From: Candidatus Sumerlaeaceae bacterium | GTDB taxonomy: Bacteria > Sumerlaeota > Sumerlaeia > Sumerlaeales > Sumerlaeaceae | Direction: 5' to 3' | Length of the DNA stretch: 64,000 nucleotides | Assembly (NCBI GenBank): GCA_026418615.1 | Contig: JAOAAY010000015.1 | Span: 17,206-81,205, forward strand | The notes under the pieces: generated by a model | Seen by the model: the letters and a program-made list of their open reading frames with translations, nothing else | Databases searched by the model: none | What the model was told of the DNA's origin: nothing | Position numbers and translations under genes: made by a program | Part shown: positions 8,123-16,792 of the stretch, piece after piece | How the letters are laid out: each line of letters begins with the position of its first letter | Position numbering within the stretch: position 1 is the stretch's first letter

Positions 8123-9277
8123 ATGAGCCGATTTCGTATTCTGCGTCTGATCACCTGGCTCCCCAAAGGGGGCATTGAGCGCAAGATTGTGGCCGTGCTG
8201 CCGCGTCTGGATCGGGAGTTGTTTGAGCCGCACATTTGCTGTCTTCGCGAGCCCGGGCCCCTCGCGGGCGAACTGGAAAAACTCGGCGTGCCGGTTCATG
8301 TTGTCCGTTTTCGCAGCCGCTGGGACCCCATGGCGCTAACGCGGCTACTGCGCATGGTGCGGTCACTCGGGGTCGACCTTGTTCACGCGCACATGTATCG
8401 GGCTAATGTTCCGGCCACTGTGCTGGGCCTGTTGGAGCCACGGCTGAAAGTCATCGGACAGTACCACAATGTGGACACTTGGGAGTCGGCGGCTCAGGTG
8501 CGCATGGACCGCTGGCTTGCCCGCCGTCGTGCCGCCAATGTGTGCGTTTCGGACGCAGTGCGGCGCGATGTGATCTCGCGTCTGGCTCTCGATCCGGCGC
8601 GGGTGAGAACGATTCACAATGGGGTGGATCTTGACGAGTTCCGGCCGGCTTCGTCCCACGCTACACAACTGGCCCTCCGTCGGCAACTGGGGCTGCCTCT
8701 CGACGCCCGGATCGTCGTCATGGTGGCGCGCCTTGTGGCTCAGAAGAATCAGTCGTTGCTGCTGCGGGTGGCACCCGAGATTCTCGCGGCCGTGCCCACG
8801 GCGCACTTTGTTTTTGTGGGAGGAGGTCCGATGGAGGAGACCCTTCGCTCGCTTGCTGCGGAAATGGGCGTGGCGCGGTCGGTGACCTTCCTTGGTTCTC
8901 GGGACGATGTGGCGGATATCTTGCGGGCCGCCGATGTGTCGGTTCTTCCCTCGCTCAAGGAGGGCTTCTCCAACACGGTTCTCGAGTCCATGGCCTGCGG
9001 GCTGCCGGTGGTGGCAAGCGATGTTGGCGGTAATCGCGAGGCGATTGACCGTGGCGTGAACGGATACATCGTGGATGTTGACCGGGACGCTTCGGGGCGC
9101 GTGACAGCCGTGCGAGCCGGGCAGTTGGCCCGGTACCTCAAACGGTTGCTGTCGGATGATGCCTTGCGCGCCAAAATGGCCTCGGCGGCCCGCCGGAGCG
9201 CCGGACAGTTCGATATCGGCGTCATGGTCGGGCGCGTGGAGGCGCTTTACCGTGAGGTGCTGGAGGGGGGCGAATGA
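8123..9277 (+). CDS. Glycosyltransferase family 4 (GT-B fold)
   Basis: 384 residues from ATG 8123. The N-terminal Rossmann half begins LRLITWLPKGGIERKIVAVLPRL, with the glycine-rich acceptor-side loop of GT4 enzymes. The C-terminal nucleotide-sugar half shows VARLVAQKNQ, FVGGGPMEETL, VTFLGSRDDV and the EX7E motif in SLKEGFSNTVLESM, followed by GLPVVASDVGG. It is a retaining sugar transferase using an NDP-sugar, in the cytoplasm or on the inner membrane face. The last four bases overlap the glgC start (ATGA), so it is coupled to ADP-glucose production. It does not look like glycogen synthase GlgA or GlgM, so its acceptor is more likely a lipid-linked glycan or small molecule. Confidence 0.88.
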   Translation: MSRFRILRLITWLPKGGIERKIVAVLPRLDRELFEPHICCLREPGPLAGELEKLGVPVHVVRFRSRWDPMALTRLLRMVRSLGVDLVHAHMYRANVPATVLGLLEPRLKVIGQYHNVDTWESAAQVRMDRWLARRRAANVCVSDAVRRDVISRLALDPARVRTIHNGVDLDEFRPASSHATQLALRRQLGLPLDARIVVMVARLVAQKNQSLLLRVAPEILAAVPTAHFVFVGGGPMEETLRSLAAEMGVARSVTFLGSRDDVADILRAADVSVLPSLKEGFSNTVLESMACGLPVVASDVGGNREAIDRGVNGYIVDVDRDASGRVTAVRAGQLARYLKRLLSDDALRAKMASAARRSAGQFDIGVMVGRVEALYREVLEGGE

Positions 9278-10569
9278 CCGGGCGCGATCTGGGCGACCGG
9301 CAGACGGATGTCGTCGTGCTGGTGCTGGGCGGCGGGCGCGGAACCCGCCTTTACCCGCTCACGCGCTACCGCTCCAAACCGGCTGTGCCGCTGGCGGGCA
9401 AGTATCGGCTGATAGATGTGCCCATCTCCAACTGCATCAACTCGGGACTGCGCAAGATTTATGTGGTCACCCAATTCAATTCGGCCTCCTTGAACCGCCA
9501 CATCGGCGACACCTACAAATTTGACGCATTCTCACGCGGATTCGTCGAGATTCTCGCGGCGGAGCAGACCCTCGAGACCGAGCAATGGTACCAAGGCACG
9601 GCCGACGCTGTGCGGCGGAACCTTCATCACATCCTCGACGACACAGCCACGCATGTGTTGGTGCTGTCGGGCGATGCGCTTTACCGGATGGACTACCGTT
9701 CGCTTCTCGCCCAGCACATGGCCGACGGCGCCGAGGTGACTGTCTGCTGCAAACTTGTCACCGAGCAGGAGGCGCCTTCGTTCGGGATCGTGCGCATCAA
9801 CGCCTCGCGGCGCATCGAATCCTTCCACGAAAAGCCCGCGCCGGAATGTCTCCCGCCTCTTGTGGCCGATCCGGATGTGTTGCGCGAGGCCGGCCTGCGC
9901 GACCCGACCAAGCCTTTTCTGGCCTCGATGGGCATCTATCTGTTTAACCGGGAAGTGCTTCTTGAAATGCTGCGGTCGAGCACGGCCGAGGACTTCAGCA
10001 AACAGGTGATCCCCGGCGCGACCGGCACGCATCGGATTCACGCATATCTCTACGACGGCTACTGGGTGGACATCGGCACCATCCGGTCGTTTTTTCAGGC
10101 CAACCTTCAACTGGCCGCGGAAGATAAACAATTTGATTTCTACGATACCGAGCGGCCCATTTTCACCCGCTCGCGGGTGCTGCCGAGTTCGGAGATCATT
10201 GACTCGCATCTCGACCGCGCGCTGATCACGGAGGGCTGTCTCGTCACCCGGGCGCGCATTGCGAACTGTGTCATCGGCATTCGGTCCATCATCCGCGACG
10301 GGGCCGACCTGGAAAATGTTGTTCTGATGGGCGCCGACTTTTACGAGCCCGCTGGCGCGATCGGCCCCGACGGCGCCCCGCCCGTCGGCATCGGCCCGGG
10401 TACGATTGTCCGCAACGCCATCATAGACAAAAATGCCCGCATCGGGCGCAATTGTCGCATTGTGAACGAGGCGGGATTGCGGGACCTCGAGACTCCCTCC
10501 GCTCTCATTCGGGACGGCATCACCATCATTCCCAAGGGTGCGGTGCTTCCGGACAACACGGTTATTTAA
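9274..10569 (+). CDS. glgC: Glucose-1-phosphate adenylyltransferase (ADP-glucose pyrophosphorylase)
   Basis: 431 residues, the usual length. It makes ADP-glucose from glucose-1-phosphate and ATP, the committed step of bacterial glycogen synthesis. The N-terminal catalytic domain has the GGGRGTRLYPLT nucleotide loop, SKPAVPLAGKYRLIDVPISNCINSGL and the glucose-1-phosphate site SFHEKP; the C-terminal left-handed beta-helix starts near residue 310 (LPSSEIIDSHLDRALITEGC). ATG 9274 overlaps the GT4 stop (ATGA). No glgA, glgB or glgP is in the window. Allosteric control by sugar phosphates is usual for the family. Confidence 0.95.
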   Translation: MTGRDLGDRQTDVVVLVLGGGRGTRLYPLTRYRSKPAVPLAGKYRLIDVPISNCINSGLRKIYVVTQFNSASLNRHIGDTYKFDAFSRGFVEILAAEQTLETEQWYQGTADAVRRNLHHILDDTATHVLVLSGDALYRMDYRSLLAQHMADGAEVTVCCKLVTEQEAPSFGIVRINASRRIESFHEKPAPECLPPLVADPDVLREAGLRDPTKPFLASMGIYLFNREVLLEMLRSSTAEDFSKQVIPGATGTHRIHAYLYDGYWVDIGTIRSFFQANLQLAAEDKQFDFYDTERPIFTRSRVLPSSEIIDSHLDRALITEGCLVTRARIANCVIGIRSIIRDGADLENVVLMGADFYEPAGAIGPDGAPPVGIGPGTIVRNAIIDKNARIGRNCRIVNEAGLRDLETPSALIRDGITIIPKGAVLPDNTVI

Positions 10570-10660
10570 GGCCGAAACGGCATCTTATCCGATACGAACG
10601 GCCACCCGCGGGAAGGACTCAGCGCTAACAAAATGACGCCAATGCGTCGCGAAAGGAAAA

Positions 10661-10736
10661 TGGTGGAGGTAAGGGGATTCGAACCCCTGACCTATACGTT
10701 GCGAACGTATCGCTCTCCCAACTGAGCTATACCCCC
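10661..10736 (-). tRNA. tRNA-Ala (anticodon CGC)
   Basis: A full cloverleaf reads on the minus strand: acceptor GGGGGTA pairs with TACCTCC (one G-T), D-arm TAGCTCAGTTGGGAGAGC, anticodon arm ATACG-TTCGCAA-CGTAT with CGC at 10703-10701, T-arm AGGGGTTCGAATCCCCT, discriminator A and an encoded CCA (10661-10663). It decodes GCG. It carries two ACGT and one AGCT tetramers, motifs otherwise nearly missing from the window. Confidence 0.97.
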
Positions 10737-10785
10737 ACACGCTTGGTCTGGCGCGTTATCCAGTATTGGCAGGCCCTGTCGCTAT

Positions 10786-12027
10786 TCACTCCATTGTGCC
10801 GGCGTGGTCGAGATCCACGCGGCAATGTTTTCCTTGGCACGATTTCGGAATATGGTTGTTCAGGAAGTTTCGGCGCATGGCTACCGCTTCGGGGCCGTTC
10901 CATGCTTCGTCAAAGGACACCCGGTTGAGATTGCCAAAACTCTGCGCCGCCCAGCAACACGGGCGCGCGTCGCCGTCCGTGTCTATCAGCAAAAAATACC
11001 AGGGGTAATGACACTTTTCCGTCAGATGGCGCCCGCGAGTGGAGAGTTCGCCGAGTCGCCTGCCGGCACTCTCAGGTTCCGCGCCATTCCAGAAATTATC
11101 CGTGACCCCTTCACTGCAGGAATCCACGCGATGCTGCTCGGGCAGGGAGAGCGCATTGGTAAGAAGGTTTCGCAGGGCGAGATGGATCTTGACCTCGATG
11201 GGCCGCCCCTCGGCCCGCGCGAGGGTGGCCAGCACCATCTCGCGCGTCAATTCCACATGATGCCCGAGAAACTCTGCTTCGAGTTCGGGGTTCTCCACCT
11301 CCATCAACTGGACGCTGTAGGAATTGAAGCGGTGGCGCACGGCGAAATCCACGAGGCTGGGCATCTGGCGCACATTGCGCTCCATAAAGGTGGAGGCCAG
11401 CGTCATTGTGGGCGTGGGCGAGCCCAACCGGTCCTTCCAGCGATTGATTGCCTCCAAGGCCGACTCCACCTGCGCCAAGTCCCCGCGCACGCGCATGGCG
11501 GCGTAGATCTCAGGGTCGTCGGAATCAATGCTGACAAACAGATGGCTGACTCCGCCCTCCACGATCAGACGCGCGCGATCCTCCGTGATCAGGTTGGCGT
11601 TGGTCGTCATCGCAAGATTGCGGCAACCGAGTTGCCTGTGGCGCTCGAGAATCCGTCCGACCTTCGTGTAAAGCAGCGGCTCGCCCAGCGGCGTCAGGGT
11701 CATCATTTCCGGGTAGGGCATCAGTTCCAGCACCTGCTCGAGCACCCGGGGGCTGATCTCGAGTTCGTTTTTGGGTAGCGCCTTGAGTTGCTGCTGGGTT
11801 GAGTCGAGTGTGAGCCGGCAGAAATTGCACTTCAGGTTACAGGTCCAGTTGGTTCCCACCTGAACGATGCGCGGGAAACTTTCGAGGCGATCGCGGCCGT
11901 GCCAGAACTCGCGCCAATTCAGGGCTGCATTGGCATGTTTGATTTCCTCGCCTCGGGCGCGCCAGAGCCGCAACAGCAGACGCTGCCGTTTGCCCCACCG
12001 CACTGCCTCGCGCAACGCCGAAACCAT
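10786..12027 (-). CDS. Radical SAM protein with C-terminal SPASM-like domain
   Basis: 413 residues from ATG 12027. The radical SAM motif CNLKCNFC (about residues 64-71, C-x3-C-x2-C) binds the [4Fe-4S] cluster that cleaves S-adenosylmethionine. GEP-type (LTPLGEPLLY) and ribose-contacting segments (TTNANLI, LFVSIDSDD) follow. The C-terminal part has a SPASM-like Cys set (CHYPWYFLLIDTDGDARPCC, CQGKHC) for auxiliary clusters. Relatives mature peptides or modify sugars and lipids; the substrate cannot be read from the sequence. A polar N-terminal extension of about 50 residues is present. It lies next to the tRNA gene and is divergent from a GT4 gene. No precursor-peptide gene is obvious nearby, so glycan or lipid modification is more plausible than RiPP maturation. 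Confidence 0.85.
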   Translation of the reverse strand: MVSALREAVRWGKRQRLLLRLWRARGEEIKHANAALNWREFWHGRDRLESFPRIVQVGTNWTCNLKCNFCRLTLDSTQQQLKALPKNELEISPRVLEQVLELMPYPEMMTLTPLGEPLLYTKVGRILERHRQLGCRNLAMTTNANLITEDRARLIVEGGVSHLFVSIDSDDPEIYAAMRVRGDLAQVESALEAINRWKDRLGSPTPTMTLASTFMERNVRQMPSLVDFAVRHRFNSYSVQLMEVENPELEAEFLGHHVELTREMVLATLARAEGRPIEVKIHLALRNLLTNALSLPEQHRVDSCSEGVTDNFWNGAEPESAGRRLGELSTRGRHLTEKCHYPWYFLLIDTDGDARPCCWAAQSFGNLNRVSFDEAWNGPEAVAMRRNFLNNHIPKSCQGKHCRVDLDHAGTME

Positions 12028-12140
12028 GAGCCTCCGTCCTGATGCCCGATGTCGCGGATTGCTAGCCGTTCGTCAGTCGAGGTATTCAGCCCTTTGGTTG
12101 GCACTTGCAACACCGGCCTGGGCCGACATGAGGTTGGCGG

Positions 12141-13409
12141 GTGATGGCGCAGGGATCACAGTCCAGCCCGCGGACGCTGCTTTGGTATTCGCCGTTGCCA
12201 CCGGATCCGGGCGGCATTGCGCTTTATTCCGTCTGCCTCCTCGAACGGTTGTCCGAATTGTTCGAGGTGGTCCTCGTGACCCCACACCAGCGCGAGGTTT
12301 TGCCGGCGTCGGTTAGGCGGCTGCGAGCGGTGCTTCCGTCCGAGGCGGAGGCATGGCCTCAACACTCAGCACTGGCCGTTTATCACATGGGCAACAATGT
12401 GGCGCAGTGTGCTTGGATTTTCGAGGCTCTGCGGCAACGGCCCGGTTTGGTGGTGGCTCACGACCTTAATATACACGGATTTTTGCTTGACTACTATGGG
12501 CGCGGCGCCGTGCGTCCCGGCCGTTTGGCGCGCTGGCGCGACAGCCGGTGGACCGAGCGCCATCCGTACGGGCAGGCGCTTCGTGAGGCTCACGGCGAAG
12601 CGGGAGCGCAGGCGGCCGATGCATTCTTGCGCCACGGCGTCGAGCCGAACATCCCCGCCTTGCCGTGCCATCGGCTGCTCACTCGACGGGCCATGGCTGT
12701 GTTGGCTCACAGCCAATGGGCTGTCGGGCAACTCCTCAACAACGGGGATTCGGCGCGAGCATATTACCTCCCGTTTGGGATCGAGCATCCCATTCCGGAA
12801 CCAGCGGGGGGAATCGCGCGGTTTCGCCAACGACTCGGGCTCACAGCGCAAGATTTCCTGATCTTTTGCGGCGGATTTTTGGAACCCAGCCGGCGAATCG
12901 ACCGGGTTATCGAAGCGCAGGCACTTTTGGCTAAAAACGGCCTGATGCCGCATTTGGTGCTGGCCGGCGCCATGGAGCGAATCCACCAGCAGTGGTTAGC
13001 GCAATTAGCAAGCAGCCGGGGTTTGGCGGGGCAGGTTCATTTCTTGGGCTTTCTGCCGGATCACAATGAATTCCTTGCGGGTCTGCATGCCGCCGATGTG
13101 GTCCTGCACCTCCGATTGCCAACCCACGGCGAGACCTCCGCAACCGTTTACCGGGCATTGTCAGTCGGGCGACCGGTGATCGTCTACGATGTGGATGCCT
13201 ACCGGGAGTTGCCCGACGCCTGCTGTTGGAAACTCGACGCGGGGCCTGATGATGCTGAGTTGCTTTGTGCGTACCTTCGGGAACTCATGGGACGGCAGGC
13301 GATACGGTTGACGATGGAGGAATCGGCTCGAAATTATGTGGCTCGCAACCACACTTGGGCGCATACTGCAAACGCTTTTGCATCAATAGTCCAAGATATA
13401 TGCACTTAA
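12141..13409 (+). CDS. Glycosyltransferase family 4 (GT-B), divergent
   Basis: 422 residues from GTG 12141 (or ATG 12144). N-terminal WYSPLPPDPGGIALYSVCLLERL is a GT4 acceptor-domain start with the GGI loop; HDLNIHGFLLDYYG and the AHSQWAVGQLL segment follow. The donor half has FCGGFLEPSRRIDRVIEA, HLVLAGAMERIHQQW and VHFLGFLPDHNEFLAGLHAADVVLHLRLPTHGETSATVYRALSVGRPVIVYD, in which the usual EX7E becomes GETSATVYRAL; the first Glu is kept and the second position is Ala or Leu. Either the alignment shifts or the motif is degenerate. It probably adds a sugar to a surface glycan. It is followed by an AT-rich gap of about 300 bp, so it likely ends its transcript. Confidence 0.82.
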   Translation: MMAQGSQSSPRTLLWYSPLPPDPGGIALYSVCLLERLSELFEVVLVTPHQREVLPASVRRLRAVLPSEAEAWPQHSALAVYHMGNNVAQCAWIFEALRQRPGLVVAHDLNIHGFLLDYYGRGAVRPGRLARWRDSRWTERHPYGQALREAHGEAGAQAADAFLRHGVEPNIPALPCHRLLTRRAMAVLAHSQWAVGQLLNNGDSARAYYLPFGIEHPIPEPAGGIARFRQRLGLTAQDFLIFCGGFLEPSRRIDRVIEAQALLAKNGLMPHLVLAGAMERIHQQWLAQLASSRGLAGQVHFLGFLPDHNEFLAGLHAADVVLHLRLPTHGETSATVYRALSVGRPVIVYDVDAYRELPDACCWKLDAGPDDAELLCAYLRELMGRQAIRLTMEESARNYVARNHTWAHTANAFASIVQDICT

Positions 13410-13708
13410 ACCGTGCGCGACACTGTGTACACGCCCGCAATTTGTGCTGCAATAGCCGATAATAGGCAGGCAATATATCATCTTAAACTCAATATCAACA
13501 ATAATCTGCAATTTTGGCATGTAGTGTGCTTCGCACTAGCCAGTTTGAGTGCAAAATAAGTTATCGTTAAGTAGGATTTTTGTATTGCATTTTATGAATC
13601 GCGTACAGTAAACAATCCATGGGTGGCACAGGACGGCAACATGGCACCGCACAGGAACGAGTAGGTCTGTATCGGTGTAGTCAACAGTTTTTGCTGTTGG
13701 AGACACCG
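13410..13708 (+). promoter_or_regulatory. AT-rich intergenic region before the minor-pilin operon
   Basis: About 300 bp without a gene. From 13440 to 13620 it is markedly AT-richer than the surroundings, as expected for a promoter region. A weak candidate is TTGTAT (13580-13585) with TACAGT (13604-13609), 18-base spacing. A 7-bp hairpin TAGTGTG-CTT-CGCACTA (one G-T pair) lies near 13520-13540 with no T-run. Nothing else is seen. Confidence 0.4.
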
Positions 13709-14179
13709 ATGATGATCACTCGGGAAAAAGTCTTAAACCCTCCGGGGATTCGCTCTGCGCGTGGCTTCACGCTCATCGAGGTGATGCTTAGCGTGCTGAT
13801 CGTTGCGGTTGCGGGCCTTGCCATTATCGCGGGCGTCCTCTTCAGCCGCCACGCGATGGAACTGAGCAAACAGCGTCTGGCGGCCATGAGTTACTGCCGG
13901 CAGGCTCTGGAGGCTGCGCAGACCAACGCTTCGATTGACGCTGGCTCGAAGACGCTGGTGCCATTCAATACGCCCGGGCTTGAGATCCGGGCGACTGTCA
14001 CGGTCAACTTCTACCCAATCAACCCGAATGGCACTGTGAACTGGAACTCGCCCCTGCCGACGGCCCCGGGTGCCCAGCCGTCTCTGTGCAAGGTCGTCGT
14101 GACTTGGACGCCTTCGGGTCGTCTGTCGAGGCCGCAGCGTGTCAGCATGTCAAGTATTATCAGGGCGGGAACCACATGA
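13709..14179 (+). CDS. Minor prepilin, PilV/GspI-like
   Basis: 156 residues from ATG 13709 (GGAGA seven bases upstream); the frame stays open to 13619 but the extra residues look non-coding. The type III signal SARG|FTLIEVMLSVLIVAVAGLAIIAG has Glu5 and the helix of PilV/GspI subunits, followed by a short globular domain ending in a strand-rich VVVTWTPSGR segment typical of PilV. It is the first gene of a three-gene cluster; its TGA overlaps the next ATG (ATGA). Such minor pilins prime pilus assembly and form the tip complex with PilX and PilW. Confidence 0.85.
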   Translation: MMITREKVLNPPGIRSARGFTLIEVMLSVLIVAVAGLAIIAGVLFSRHAMELSKQRLAAMSYCRQALEAAQTNASIDAGSKTLVPFNTPGLEIRATVTVNFYPINPNGTVNWNSPLPTAPGAQPSLCKVVVTWTPSGRLSRPQRVSMSSIIRAGTT

Positions 14180-14814
14180 TTGCCTTTCCGACACGCGCCC
14201 GTCAGGGCATGAGCCTCGTCGAGACGGTCATCGCGACCGGAGCGGTGATGGTGATGTTTTCGTTTTTGGCGTATCTGACTTATTTCACCGGCCGCAACTT
14301 TGCAACGCTTCACGAGCAACTGCAGTCGCAAACCAGCGCGGCGGCCGCGCAGGAGCGGCTCGTCAAACTGACGCGCAATGCGGCTTTTTTCGAGGCGTAT
14401 TCCGGCGACAACCTGACTTCGCTGACGCGCATCAAGTTCGCCATGCCCAACAATTCGGGCGGTGTGACCAAATGGGTCGCCGCGTTTGATCGGCCCAGAG
14501 CCGGTTCCCGCCTCGGGAGCATCAAAATTTTCAGCAACGAGAACGCCGTGAGTTTCGGGCCTAACGGCGAGGTCAATGGCACACCGGCCTATGAATTCCC
14601 ATTTATCGAAAATATGACCATCGTGTTTGAGTCATCCTACCGTCTCACGATCGAGACGGGTTACCGCTACCGGGCGACAGCGTATCTCTCGCCCAACCCG
14701 CCGCAGTACGGGCGGTTCGTCACAGATGTCATTGCAAAAAACCATTTCCTTGATCAAGGAGCAGGAGGGAATTATGCGCTCGACTTCACAACATCGGGCC
14801 CTGCGACGCTCTGA
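14176..14814 (+). CDS. Minor prepilin, PilW/GspJ-like
   Basis: 212 residues, starting at ATG 14176 that overlaps the preceding stop. The signal ARQG|MSLVETVIATGAVMVMFSFLAYLTYF has Met at +1 rather than Phe but keeps Glu5. The C-terminal domain (FFEAYSGDNLTSLTRIKFAMPNNSGG) resembles PilW/GspJ subunits, whose beta-sheet domain contacts PilX/GspK. The 3' end overlaps the PilX-like start by 41 bp in another frame. Confidence 0.82.
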   Translation: MIAFPTRARQGMSLVETVIATGAVMVMFSFLAYLTYFTGRNFATLHEQLQSQTSAAAAQERLVKLTRNAAFFEAYSGDNLTSLTRIKFAMPNNSGGVTKWVAAFDRPRAGSRLGSIKIFSNENAVSFGPNGEVNGTPAYEFPFIENMTIVFESSYRLTIETGYRYRATAYLSPNPPQYGRFVTDVIAKNHFLDQGAGGNYALDFTTSGPATL

Positions 14815-16762
14815 TTGGCGCCGTCGCGGCGCTGCCATGATTGTGGCCCTGATGACAGTCGGCATCATGGCCTTTGCCATTGGAGCCGTCCTGCTTGCGG
14901 TGAGCGAGTTCAACCGGCTGGGAAACGACAAGGTGGCGTACGAGGAGGCCTATCATGCCGCCCTTGGCGGCGTGACCGCAGCCAAGGCATGGATCATGAA
15001 CCCGGCGCTGGCCAAAGCGCAGTTGGGCAACGAGATCGGAACGAAAATCGAAGGCATTACTTCCGGGGCTCTGTCGTTCAGTAATTATGTGCGCAATAAC
15101 CGTGACAATGCCTCCCTGTTGGCGGGTCTGTCCTCGTCTCAGATTGTGCCGTACTACACTGCATTTGAGCCCTCGCTTGGGGGCTCAAGTTTACCGGATG
15201 GTCGGGCCGTGTTGCTTTCGATTCCGGCCTCGGGTCGGCGCAATGTCGTGACCTATCCGAACGATGCCCAAGCCACTATGACCGGCAGCCTTTTTGGCGG
15301 GTCAGGCGGACGGGCCACGGTTCAGCGAATTCGCATCACCACGCCGTTCCGGAGTTCGGGAACGACCGCGAACGGCGATTTGTACACGGCGGACGATGTG
15401 CGGAAAGTGACGCTGGTCATCGAGGCAGAGTCCGAAGTGCGTGGGGCTGGGCGTCCGAAACGCCGCATCATTCAGCAAAAAATTCTCATGGTTCCGGGGC
15501 TGCCTGACTCCCCGGCTCCCGTCAGTGGCACTGATGCCTCGCTGATCGCCGGCGCTGCCATCACGCCCGCTGGCACCAGCAGTCTAAACATTCATTGGGC
15601 GCCCGCCATGTCCAAAGGTCCGATCTACCTCCTTGGCATCGGGCAGGTGGCCTCCAGCACTAAGAACGGTGTTACAACCTGGAGTCTCAACCCGGCTGGG
15701 AACAAGTTCGTTGGCGCTGGCGTTGACTCCGGCAACGGAACGGAAAACTGGCTTCGGTGGCTGACCGCCAGCACCCTGTTTACGCAGACCGGCAGTAATC
15801 AGGTGCCGGTGTTTGCCAATGTTCCGGGTGGGTCGGCGGTTGTCAACGATTTCTTTGTTCAAGTCAAGAGCAATGCTTTCTCTACCGGGCCGCGGTCTAA
15901 CAACATGAATCTCGGCGGTGACTATGTGCCGTCCCTGCGGAACACGGCGTGGGTGAACACAGGCGGCAATGTGCTTTGGAGCACCAACCCCGCTACGAAT
16001 TCGTTGGTGCCCGGTTCCGGCGCCCTCGTGCAGAACTTCCCGCAGGTGAATCTCTGGGTGGACGCCATTTTCCAGCAAATGAATTATGTTACTTGGAAAG
16101 CGTTCGCGATTGCCAATAACGGCTACATACGCGAAGGCACCGGCGGGTATGTGAACGAGAATGGAAGTCCGCTTTATGTGACGCCCAACAGAACTCTCAC
16201 GACCGTGGCCGGCGGAGGAAATGTTCGCCTGACCAATATCAAGCAGATTAGCATGAAGCCGTTGGTGCCGACCAGTGGGCCAAACGCTTTCAACACATAC
16301 GGCATCCCTGATCGGGTGTTGTTTATTGATACCCCCCAGGGAACAGCGAACGGAACTCCTGTAAATGTTTCGCTCAATTCCAGTGATGACTTTTTCTGGA
16401 AGGGGCTGCTTTACATCAACGGGAACTTTTCCACCTCCGGCGGAGGCGCGTTCCCGACTGTATGGATGAAAAATCCTGACCAGTACCGTCAGGACCCGAC
16501 CGGCAAGACCACCGGGCAAGCGATTGGGAACTGTTATTTGGACGGGATCCTTTATCTGACGGGCAACATGTCGCGCACGGGCAATGCCACGGTGTATGGC
16601 AGCGTGATCTGTAAAGGCGGTTATGGTGGCAGTGGCAGTCCGGATATTTACTACAACACGCGGCTCCGGGAGGGTCTGTTCCGTGATGTGCAAGGCACGG
16701 GCCAGACAGGCGTGATGGTGGCGTGCGTCAGCGGACCGATTCAGGAGAAAAATGCTTGGTAG
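14774..16762 (+). CDS. PilX-like minor pilin / large pilus-assembly protein
   Basis: 662 residues from ATG 14774, with a strong ribosome site GAGCAGGAGGG. The N-terminus RRRGAAMIVALMTVGIMAFAIGAVLLAVSEFNRLGNDKVAYEEAYHAALGGVTAAKAWIM matches PilX_N: a hydrophobic helix without a strict GF|TLIE site, then an alpha-helical stalk with the EEAYHAALGG signature. The rest is a Gly/Ser/Asn/Thr-rich, beta-strand-type domain of about 560 residues, far longer than classical PilX (about 170-200 residues). It may be a tip adhesin. Cys is rare (first clear ones near the end: GNCYLDG, SVICKGG). Transcription probably continues from pilV/pilW, and the gene ends 30 bp before the convergent Wzt gene. Confidence 0.75.
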   Translation: MRSTSQHRALRRSDWRRRGAAMIVALMTVGIMAFAIGAVLLAVSEFNRLGNDKVAYEEAYHAALGGVTAAKAWIMNPALAKAQLGNEIGTKIEGITSGALSFSNYVRNNRDNASLLAGLSSSQIVPYYTAFEPSLGGSSLPDGRAVLLSIPASGRRNVVTYPNDAQATMTGSLFGGSGGRATVQRIRITTPFRSSGTTANGDLYTADDVRKVTLVIEAESEVRGAGRPKRRIIQQKILMVPGLPDSPAPVSGTDASLIAGAAITPAGTSSLNIHWAPAMSKGPIYLLGIGQVASSTKNGVTTWSLNPAGNKFVGAGVDSGNGTENWLRWLTASTLFTQTGSNQVPVFANVPGGSAVVNDFFVQVKSNAFSTGPRSNNMNLGGDYVPSLRNTAWVNTGGNVLWSTNPATNSLVPGSGALVQNFPQVNLWVDAIFQQMNYVTWKAFAIANNGYIREGTGGYVNENGSPLYVTPNRTLTTVAGGGNVRLTNIKQISMKPLVPTSGPNAFNTYGIPDRVLFIDTPQGTANGTPVNVSLNSSDDFFWKGLLYINGNFSTSGGGAFPTVWMKNPDQYRQDPTGKTTGQAIGNCYLDGILYLTGNMSRTGNATVYGSVICKGGYGGSGSPDIYYNTRLREGLFRDVQGTGQTGVMVACVSGPIQEKNAW

Positions 16763-16792
16763 TCTCGGGAAATTTTGGCTCGATTGGGATCC

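Noticed and set aside
8123..9277. Identity as GlgM or GlgA because of the adjacent glgC
   Set aside because: The N-terminal loop does not match GlgA or GlgM signatures, and the protein groups by eye with general GT4 surface-glycan transferases.
10804..11778. 324-codon plus-strand frame across the radical SAM gene
   Set aside because: The opposite strand has a complete radical SAM motif and SPASM-like Cys set; this frame has no recognisable features.
13520..13545. Terminator after the second GT4 gene
   Set aside because: A 7-bp hairpin is present but with no T-run on the plus strand, and it lies over 100 bp after the stop.
15584..16693. 369-codon minus-strand frame within the PilX-like gene
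   Set aside because: Shadow of a coding frame with a strong ribosome site and PilX_N signature; no domain or start signal of its own.
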